From contig DWZH01000099.1 of the NCBI GenBank assembly GCA_019118275.1, positions 1 through 32,497 on the forward strand: a stretch of DNA of 32,497 bases, given 5' to 3'. Of the stretch, positions 26,908-32,497 are shown piece by piece. The stretch is from Candidatus Brachybacterium merdavium. Lineage in GTDB: Bacteria > Actinomycetota > Actinomycetes > Actinomycetales > Dermabacteraceae. How positions within the stretch are numbered: the stretch's first letter is position 1; every line of letters begins with the position of its first letter. The notes under the pieces are model-generated. The model was not told the DNA's origin. It searched no databases and saw nothing but the letters and a program-made list of their open reading frames with translations. A program made the translations under genes and the position numbers.

Positions 26908-27510
26908 ATGGCCACATCCGAGACCGGGCCCCCAGGAGCGGGGCGGGCCGAGCGTCCCCTCGGCGAGGGGTGGGTCTACAGCGTCGTCGCCAACGACCCG
27001 CACGGCGAGCTGGTCGACCGCACCGGCGTGGGGGAGGGCGAGCTTGCGCAGATCGACGAGTTGATGGCTGCGCTGGCAGGCCTGCGAGCCGCAGAGCAGG
27101 AGCTCACGCGTGCGTCGCTGACGTACATGCAGCTCAACGAGACGGATATGAAGGCTCTGCACTACCTCATCGTCTGCGAGCAGCAGGGGGTCGTGGCCAC
27201 ACCGAGCACGATCGCCGCCCACCTGGGGATCTCCAGCGCCTCGACCACCAAGCTCCTGGACCGCCTGGAGAAGGGCGGGCATGTGCGCCGCAGCAGACAT
27301 CCCTCCGACCGGCGTGCCCTGGCGATCAGCATCGAGGCCGCCACCCGGGTGGCGGCCACCCGCACCGTGGGGACCCAGCATGCCCGCCGCTTCCATGCCG
27401 CGCGGCGGCTGACCTCCGAGCAGCGCGAGATCGTGATCGACTTCCTGGACGACATGGCGCGTGAGATCTCGATCGCGGACGTCGACTGGGGCGATCCGGG
27501 CGATGCGTAG
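26908..27510 (+). CDS. MarR-family transcriptional regulator
   Basis: A 200-residue DNA-binding regulator. The winged helix-turn-helix is at about 80-135 (LNETDMKALHYLIV, then TPSTIAAHLGISSASTTKLLDRLEKGGHVRRSRHPSDRRALAISI read in shorter pieces), with the DRR of the wing intact. The N-terminal 40 residues are not typical of short MarR proteins and may form extra helices. ATG 26908 follows a -10 element at leaderless distance; an ATG at 26839 in the same frame is possible but would read through the candidate operator. It faces the MMPL exporter gene, a common MarR-exporter arrangement in which ligand binding releases repression. Confidence 0.9.
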   Translation: MATSETGPPGAGRAERPLGEGWVYSVVANDPHGELVDRTGVGEGELAQIDELMAALAGLRAAEQELTRASLTYMQLNETDMKALHYLIVCEQQGVVATPSTIAAHLGISSASTTKLLDRLEKGGHVRRSRHPSDRRALAISIEAATRVAATRTVGTQHARRFHAARRLTSEQREIVIDFLDDMAREISIADVDWGDPGDA

Positions 27511-27573
27511 GGTCCTGGCCGCGGGCTCCGGCCCCGGCAGCAGGCTCAGGCGAGGGGCGGTGGATCGGGCCGG

Positions 27574-27643
27574 TCACTCGTACCTCAGGGCGTCGATGGG
27601 GTCCTTCCGGGCCGCTCGGCCCGCCGGCAGGATGCCTGCCAGG
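27574..27643 (-). pseudogene. C-terminal remnant of an FtsX/MacB-type ABC permease
   Basis: On the minus strand, reading into a TGA at 27574-27576, the last codons give ILPAGRAARKDPIDALRYE. This is the well-known C-terminal signature of MacB/FtsX-type ABC permeases. The similarity stops near 27643, where IS-derived sequence on the other strand begins. Only about 22 codons remain, so the rest of the gene was lost or displaced when the mobile element arrived. It would have converged with the MarR gene, 63 bp away. Confidence 0.7.
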
Positions 27644-28286
27644 AATGGGGGTCTGGGACCGGATCCACGCCGCGCTGATGGCTGAGGCCGACGCGAGAGG
27701 GGACATCGACTGGACGGCCTCGGTGGACTCGACGATCAGTCGCGCTCATCAACATGGCACGAACACCACGCGCCCGGACCAGCCCACAGGGGACCGGAGC
27801 GAATCACGGGAATCTGGCCGTCGAGGAGCCTGACGGGCATGCGGTGGGCAGGTCACGCGGCGGGCTGAGCAGCAAAGTCCATGCCGCCGTTGATGGGAAC
27901 GGGATGCCACTGGCGATCGTGCTCACCGGCGGCCAGCGCAACGATGGTGCCATGCTCGTCGAGGTCCTGGACGACATCCGTGTCCCGCGCCTCGGTCCGG
28001 GGCGGCCCAGGACGCGGCCCGAGGCCGTCGTCGCTGACAAGGCGTACTCCTCGGGCAAGACACGCAAGATGCTCGCCGCGCGGGGCGTGAGATCAGTGAT
28101 CCCGCAGAAGTCTGACGAGATCGCCTCTCGCCAGCGCAAAGGATCCCGTGGCGGCCGTCCCCCGCAGCCTGGCCAAGCAATGGCGCGGGATCGCCACCCG
28201 CTACGACAAGCACGCCATCTCCTACCGAGCCTGCGTGGTCCTCTGCGCGGTCGTGGCCTGGTTACGAAAATAGGAGACACGCCCTA
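27644..28286 (+). mobile_element. Truncated IS5-family insertion sequence
   Basis: A 5'-truncated element of the IS5 family, probably the IS427-like group. Only the right end survives: the terminal sequence GGAGACACGCCCTA (28273-28286) follows the transposase stop directly. The left end, with the transposase start, is absent; similarity begins abruptly at about 27645, next to the permease remnant. On the right, IS sequence passes straight into the interior of a YcnI-like gene. A target duplication cannot be identified, because the left flank was lost. Confidence 0.85.
27645..28273 (+). pseudogene. IS5-family transposase, broken
   Basis: Three reading frames are needed. The first (from 27645) reads MGVWDRIHAALMAEADA and SVDSTISRAHQHG, which holds the first catalytic Asp. 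The second (from about 27790) reads EEPDGHAVGRSRGGLSSK and EAVVADKAYSSGKTRKML, with the second Asp, up to GSRGGRPP. The third (from about 28171) reads LAKQWRGIATRYDKH to AWLRK, then TAG. Between GSRGGRPP and LAKQWRG, about 17 residues expected in the family (the NVVER segment) are missing, and the frame changes. That segment carries the third catalytic residue, Glu. The N-terminal third is also absent. The first frame change might be programmed in the parent element; the deletion is not. The element is inactive. Confidence 0.88.
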
Positions 28287-28507
28287 GCCTCGAGGTGATC
28301 GAGGAGGGGGCTTCGGCCGATGCCCACGGCGCGGTGGAGGGCGGTGCCGTCGACGCGACCGGCACCCACGATCCCGCCGCGGAGAGCGAGCCCGTGGGGT
28401 CGACGGGAAGCGGAGGAGCACCCGCTCTGCTCCTCAGCGCTCTCGCCGTCGCAGTCTCCGTCGCTGCCGCAGTGCTCGCCGGGGCGGCGCTGCGCCGGCG
28501 CCGATGA
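28287..28507 (+). pseudogene. C-terminal remnant of a YcnI-like membrane-anchored protein
   Basis: An open frame running out of the IS end and stopping at TGA 28505-28507. It reads an acidic, Gly/Thr/Ser-rich linker followed by a single C-terminal helix (APALLLSALAVAVSVAAAVL) and the tail RRRR. This is the layout of the C-terminus of YcnI (DUF1775) proteins, which in many actinobacteria precede copC/ycnJ; the identification rests mainly on that context. A GTG at 28295 could start a 70-residue peptide, but no signal peptide or domain remains. Its stop overlaps the ATG of the CopC-CopD gene (ATGA), as expected for a former operon partner. Confidence 0.6.
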
Positions 28508-30253
28508 GCCGAGCGGGCACCTCCGCGCACTTCGCGCTCCCCGTGCTCGCCGGGCTGCTCACGCTGCTCGCGGTCGTGCTCGTCGGCCCGCAGCAGGCGG
28601 TGGCGCACGCCACGGTGGAGTCGACCGCCCCGGCGCACGGCGCGCAGGTCGACGAGGCCCCCGCTGAGGTGACGGTCATCTTCGACGAGTCCGTGTCCCT
28701 CCCAGATGCCCGTGAGGCCGCCCAGGTGATCGACGAGTCAGGGGACAGGGTCGACCAGGGGGAGGCGGCGCTGGACGCGTCCCGCACCGTGCTGACCATC
28801 CCTCTGCAGGATGACCTTCCCCACGGGGTGTACGTCGCGAGCTGGCGGGTGGTCTCGTCGGACACCCACGTGGTGGGCGGCTCCGTCCAGTTCGGTCATG
28901 GCACCCCCCGCCCGCGCGCCCGTCGCGGGTGTCTCCGAGATGCCCGATCCTGCCCTGACGCTCGTCGGCGGCGTGGCCAAGGGGATCGTGTACCTCGGTC
29001 TGGTGCTGCTGCTGGGACTGCTGCCGGCCGCATTCGTGCTGGGTTCCGGCCCCTCGGTGCTCCGCCGGGTGCGGACCGTCGCCGAGGTGGGGGCCGTGCT
29101 GACCGTGCTCGCCTCGCTGGTGCAGCTCTGGACGCAGTTCCTGGGCTCGCTCCCTCCGGGCGATCCCACGATCGACATGGCGGGCATCGGGCGATTCGCG
29201 GGCACGCAGTACGCCCTTGCGGTGTGGGGGCGGACAGCGGGTGCTCTCGTCGTGCTCGCACTGCTGGGCGGGGTGCCGGCACGGGCCCGCGCGCCGGGTG
29301 CTGGGCTGCGCCGCCTCGTCGCAGCGACGGGTCTGGTGGTGGCCGCGATGCTGGTGGTCGGCAGCGTCGTGGTCAACGGGCACGGGGGAGCGGGCGGGGT
29401 GCTGAACGTCGGTTTCGCAGTGGCCCTCGTCCATGCGCTCGCCGCGATCGCATGGCTGGGCGGGCTCGTGCTCCTCGGGGCGCTGGTGCTGCGCCCCCGC
29501 TCCGAGGATCACGAGCTCGATCGGCTGGCTCGCTGGTCGGTGTACGCCGCCTGTGCGGTGGCGGTCCTCGCGCTCACCGGTGCGGTGCAGGGAATCTCCC
29601 GGGTGGGATACCCCGAGGCGCTCCTGACGACCGCATACGGGCAGGTGCTCCTGGGGAAGCTCGCCGCGGTGACGGCGGCCCTCCTGCTCGCCGCCGTGAG
29701 CCTGCGCGGCACGCTGCGTCGTCGCCGGTCGTCGATCCGGCGCCGGCAGGGGAGCTTGCGTGAGACGGAGGAGAGCCCCACGACGCCCCCTGCGGGGGCT
29801 CTCGCGCTCCGCACCCGTCGGGAGGCCGGTCTGGTGGTGGGGGCCGTCCTCGCCTCCGGAGTGCTCTCCTCGCTGACCCCTGCGAGGGACGACTGGGCAC
29901 CGACGGCGGATGCGACCGCCGAGATCGGTCCCTACGCGGTGCGGGTCGAGATCGTCCCGGCCCGGGTGGGCCCGCAGGCCCTGCGGGGGACGGTGCCCCC
30001 TCCCGCCGAGCGCTTCTCCCAGCCCGACGTGCTCGAGGCGACCCTGCGCCGCGCGAACGGAGGCGCCACCTCGCTCTCTGCGGAGATGCCGTACCGTCTG
30101 CCCGCGCCGCGGGACCCGGGGCATCCCACGCCTGTCACGTCCATCAGCGCCGCGGTGGGCGTGCCGACGACGGGTCTCTGGGCGGTGACGCTCACGATCG
30201 TCGTCTCCCGGCTCGAGCAGTACACGGGGGAGGTGCGGTACGAGGTGCGATGA
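28504..30253 (+). pseudogene. CopC-CopD (YcnJ-like) copper protein, frameshifted
   Basis: The N-terminal frame (ATG 28504) gives a signal peptide ending AVA, then a CopC domain whose mature first residue is His35 (HATVESTAPAHG) and which includes FDESV and SSDTHVVGGSVQFG. These fit the copper-binding histidines of CopC. After a C6 run at 28904-28909 the gene continues in another frame: a CopD domain of about eight helices (from PDPALTLVGGVAKGIVYLGL) and a C-terminal YtkA-like domain (YAVRVEIVPARVGPQ), stopping at TGA 30251-30253. Reading C5 instead of C6 restores one frame of 582 codons. It is thus a one-base insertion, an assembly error or a slippery tract. The expected role is copper uptake or handling at the membrane. 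Confidence 0.88.
28904..28909 (+). other. C6 tract at the ycnJ frameshift
   Basis: Six consecutive Cs, just after the CopC domain. Removing one C joins the CopC and CopD frames smoothly (GTPARAPVAGVSEMPDP). Confidence 0.75.
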
Positions 30254-30353
30254 TGCGACGTCGGGAGCGGCTCTCCTCGCACGGCGGTGCCGTCCCTCAG
30301 GACAGCCGGCTGCACTCCCGCCCACCGCCACGCAGAGTCCCCCTGGAGTCCAC

Positions 30354-31065
30354 TTGTCGGACGCTCGGATGCCCGCTCCCGGACCGATCCCCGAGACTGT
30401 TCGGGAGCCGACCTTCACCACGGCACTCGGGTACTGCCTCAGCTCCACGCGCGGTCAGGCGGACCAGCGTCAGCTCCGACGGCTCATCACCACGACGCTC
30501 GCGGCGGTCACGACGTTCCCGGATCAGCTGGATCAGAGGTGGGTCGGAAGCGACTCCTGGAACTGGTGGTCGCACGGCAGTCACTCCCCGGACGTCGTTG
30601 CGACCGATGATCGGGATGAGCTCGCACTCGTTCTCGAGGCCAAGAGCCCTCGAGCTTCTCTGCAGGCCACGAGTGCACGGACGGTACGCGCAGCGATCGC
30701 TACCACGGACGCTCGACTCGCCAGGGACGGTCGCAAGCGCGACGCCCGCTCGGTCGAAATTTCCCAACGGTGAGTTCCGCGCGCGGGTGGGGCACCGGGA
30801 TCGAAGTCGGTGACGCGTACTGGGGTCATGGTGAGTTCCGCGCGCGTGGGGCACCGGGCTCGTCTCCTCCGACCGCTGGCACGTGGTTGCCGTCGCGGAG
30901 TTCCTCGAGCGTCTCGAGGCCGGGAGCAGCGAGTTGGCAGCAGACCAGAAGCCGTGGCTCGAGCATCTGCTCAGCATTGCCGCCAAGCTCTATTCCCCGG
31001 ATAGAGGACGTCTCAGGACGCGCGACGAGATCCACCGGGCGTACCTCGACGCCATCGATCATTGA
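30354..31065 (+). pseudogene. PD-(D/E)XK nuclease-like gene, probably broken
   Basis: The first part is an open frame of 139 codons from TTG 30354 (GGAG 6 nt upstream) to TGA 30771-30773. It contains HSPDVVATDDRDELALVLEAK, a clear PD-(D/E)XK pattern (Asp80, Glu95, Lys97) of the restriction-nuclease fold, and a family-like start REPTFTTALGYCLSS. A second coding-like piece in another frame (about 30841-31065) reads SSDRWHVVAVAEFLERLEAG and LLSIAAKLYSPDRG and may be its C-terminus. Between them lie stops, frame changes and a direct repeat. Base and codon use look less GC-biased than in neighbouring genes, which suggests acquired DNA. Whether the 139-residue part is itself a working protein is open. 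Confidence 0.5.
30769..30862 (+). repeat. Imperfect direct repeat
   Basis: The sequence GGTGAGTTCCGCGCGCG, then TGGGGCACCGGG and (A/C)TCG occurs twice, at 30769-30803 and 30830-30862. The copies start 61 bp apart; the first has an extra GG in the middle. The repeat lies exactly where the nuclease-like frame breaks. Confidence 0.75.
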
Positions 31066-31573
31066 GCACGGTGATCCGAAGATGCGGTGCGGGAAGGACC
31101 TGCTCTCGAGGTCGTCGGAGCCCGTGAGATAGAGGGGGAGAGGGTGTCGGACCCTCGGATCCCGCCGTTCACGCAGCGGTGCAGCCAGGGGCGGAGCCCT
31201 CAGCGGCCCTCCCCGGCAGGTGCTTCGGCAGTGCGGGCGGGATCGGCGATGGCGGTGGTGTCGGCGCTCATCCGGGGTGTCTCCTCGGGGTCTCGGGGTC
31301 GCCGGCGGGCCGTCTGTTCACGGGCAATGTGTTCGGTCGGTGAGGGCGAGGGGGCATCGGACGAGCTCGAGGACCCTCTCCGCGGCGAGCACGACACCGA
31401 GAGAGAGCATCACGACGCCGCAGACGCGCCCGACGATCTCCGCGGCGCCCGGCCGCCTCCGCCTCGAGTAGTCGCAGCACAGTCGCCCCGAAGAACTGCG
31501 GACAGAAGCTGTCCGCACGGCTTCCTACGGTGGAACCGACCTCGCACGACCGCCACGAACACAAGGAGCAGCC
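31066..31573. other. Region without a convincing gene before the NmrA gene
   Basis: About 500 bp. On the minus strand, GAGGAG lies 9 nt before an ATG at 31271 that opens only a 23-codon peptide (MSADTTAIADPARTAEAPAG and three more residues). Upstream of it, a 66-codon minus frame (31318-31518) holds one hydrophobic stretch (VVMLSLGVVLAAERV). These could be remains of a degraded minus-strand operon, but no family is recognisable. The right part holds the operator-like palindrome and promoter of the downstream gene. Confidence 0.4.
31497..31517. promoter_or_regulatory. Perfect 9-3-9 palindrome, candidate operator
   Basis: TGCGGACAG (31497-31505) and CTGTCCGCA (31509-31517) are perfect inverted repeats with an AAG spacer. 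They lie 57 bp upstream of the start of the NmrA-type gene. A possible -10 (TACGGT, 31526-31531) follows at once, so the site would cover the -35 region and act as a repressor operator, as for TetR or HxlR proteins. The regulator is not in the window. Confidence 0.6.
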
Positions 31574-32398
31574 TTGACCATTCTCGTCACCGGAGCGACC
31601 GGGACCGTCGGCCGGGCACTCGTCCACGCGCTGTCGGAGCGCGGGCAGAGCGTCCGAGCCCTCAGCAGGGATCCGAGCACCGCCGTTCTGCCCACGGGGG
31701 CGGAGGTGGTCCAGGGGGACCTGACCGATCCATCGAGCCTCACCGCCGCCCTCGACGGCGTCAGCGCCGTGCATCTGATCGGCTTCGACGCCCCGCGCGG
31801 CGCCGGAGGCGGTGACGCCCTCACGACGGCTCCGGCCGTCGTCGAGGCCGCCGAGCGCGCCGGGGTGCGGCGCGCGAGCGTGCTGCACAACGGCATCCCG
31901 GGCGGGATGGACGCTGCAGTTCAGCACTCGTCCCTGGAGTGGACCGTGCTGGTCCCGGTGGGGTTCATGGCCAATGCGCTGTGGTGGGCGGAGGCGATCC
32001 GCAACGAGGGGGAGGTCGCCGAGCCGCGAGCGGACAGCCGCGGCGCGATCGTCCACGAGGCCGACATCGCGGACGTCGCCGCGACCGCGCTCACCGAGGC
32101 CGGGCACGGCGGCCAGAGCTATGTGATCACCGGCCCCGAGTCGCTGAACGTGGCGGAGCAGGTGAGCACCCTCGCCGAGGCGATCGGACGCGAGATCACC
32201 TTCCGCGAGCTCAGCGACGAGGAGGCCATCGCGCGCTGGCGCTCCTGGGGCTTCGACGACGAGGCCGTCGAGTTCATGACGTGGACCTGGGAGAGCCCGA
32301 TCGGCGTGACCCCGTCCGACACGGTGCGGCGGGTCACCGGAGGGCCGGGGCGCACCTTCTCGCAGTGGGCCGCGGAGCACGCGGAGGAATTCCGGTGA
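31574..32398 (+). CDS. NmrA-type NAD(P)-binding protein
   Basis: Atypical short-chain dehydrogenase of the NmrA/NAD(P)H-binding group, 274 residues. The Rossmann motif is TGATGTVG at 6-13; GDLTDPSSLTAAL, HEADIADVAATAL and the C-terminal RTFSQWAAEHAEEFR are typical. The classical YxxxK pair is not evident, as in many family members that act as redox sensors or quinone reductases. The start is TTG 31574, supported by AAGGAG 5 nt upstream and by the Rossmann strand beginning at once (TILVTGATG). A perfect palindrome upstream suggests control by a ligand- or redox-sensing repressor. The gene lies beyond the decay zone and looks intact. Confidence 0.9.
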   Translation: MTILVTGATGTVGRALVHALSERGQSVRALSRDPSTAVLPTGAEVVQGDLTDPSSLTAALDGVSAVHLIGFDAPRGAGGGDALTTAPAVVEAAERAGVRRASVLHNGIPGGMDAAVQHSSLEWTVLVPVGFMANALWWAEAIRNEGEVAEPRADSRGAIVHEADIADVAATALTEAGHGGQSYVITGPESLNVAEQVSTLAEAIGREITFRELSDEEAIARWRSWGFDDEAVEFMTWTWESPIGVTPSDTVRRVTGGPGRTFSQWAAEHAEEFR

Positions 32399-32456
32399 GC
32401 CGCTCCGTTCAGCGGGGCGCGGGAGGGACGGCCTCGACGTGCGCGTGATCATGGCA

Positions 32457-32479
32457 GTTGTGGGGCACGACCCCGCAAC
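32457..32479 (+). terminator. Hairpin downstream of the NmrA gene
   Basis: Arms GTTGTGGGG (32457-32465) and CCCCGCAAC (32471-32479) pair over 9 bp with one G-U pair and a 5-nt loop. It is 58 nt after the stop and may end this transcript; no U-run follows. The rest of the end of the window shows nothing else. Confidence 0.4.
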
Positions 32480-32497
32480 GCCCGGTCAGGGGCGCCC

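Noticed and set aside
27517-27533. GGCCG/CGGCC inverted repeat after the MarR gene as a terminator
   Set aside because: Only 5 bp with a 7-nt loop; too weak to call in such GC-rich DNA.
28676-30448. 590-codon minus-strand frame opposite the CopC-CopD gene
   Set aside because: It seems continuous where the plus strand is frameshifted, but it is Arg/His/Gly-rich without any domain, whereas the plus strand encodes recognisable CopC, CopD and YtkA parts.
30250-30813. 187-codon plus-strand frame after ycnJ
   Set aside because: Arg/Ser/Pro-rich without motif, overlapping the better supported nuclease-like frame. Only its first codons are kept as a possible gene remnant.

Overview
The window is chromosomal DNA of a high-GC actinobacterium. 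Very high GC, many GTG starts, GTGA/ATGA stop-start overlaps, an actinobacterial OpcA, a Cmk-Der fusion and the gap-pgk-tpiA-secG / tkt-tal-zwf-opcA-pgl arrangement all fit Micrococcales. Brachybacterium or another member of the Dermabacteraceae is my best guess, made from gene content alone.

Layout. (1) 1-2673, plus strand: 3' end of gap, then pgk, tpiA and secG (lower glycolysis plus a translocase subunit). (2) 2753-9405, minus strand: a pentose phosphate operon read tkt, tal, zwf, then one ORF that joins OpcA to 6-phosphogluconolactonase. Regions 1 and 2 converge on a strong 17-bp hairpin. (3) 9790-16999, plus strand: ctaB (heme O synthase), xerD, parA, rluB, tyrA and cmk-der. This is the conserved segregation/ribosome-maturation locus, but scpA and scpB, normally found between parA and rluB, are absent. 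(4) 17018-19300: two small membrane proteins (TM2 and CD225-like), a Nudix hydrolase and an unrecognised protein coupled to it. (5) 19398-22644: a sugar-type ABC importer (Tat-type lipoprotein and two permeases) with no ATPase, preceded by a CRP-like palindrome. (6) 22749-26801: a stress-type SDR oxidoreductase, purU and an MMPL exporter, with a divergent MarR regulator at 26908-27510.

(7) 27511-31573 is a decay and rearrangement zone. It holds, in order: the last codons of an FtsX/MacB-type permease, a 5'-truncated IS5-family element whose transposase has lost its catalytic glutamate, the last part of a YcnI-like gene, a copper-type CopC-CopD (YcnJ) gene frameshifted at a C6 tract, a broken PD-(D/E)XK nuclease-like gene with a direct repeat, and about 500 bp without a convincing gene. 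(8) 31574-32398: an NmrA-type NAD(P)-binding protein behind a perfect 9-3-9 palindrome, with no regulator gene beside it in the window.

I see no complete new defence or mobile system. The items most worth a second look are the OpcA-Pgl fusion, the missing scpAB, the IS-linked scar between the permease and ycnI, the ycnJ frameshift, the broken nuclease and the two palindromic operators. No tRNA, rRNA or CRISPR array was seen.
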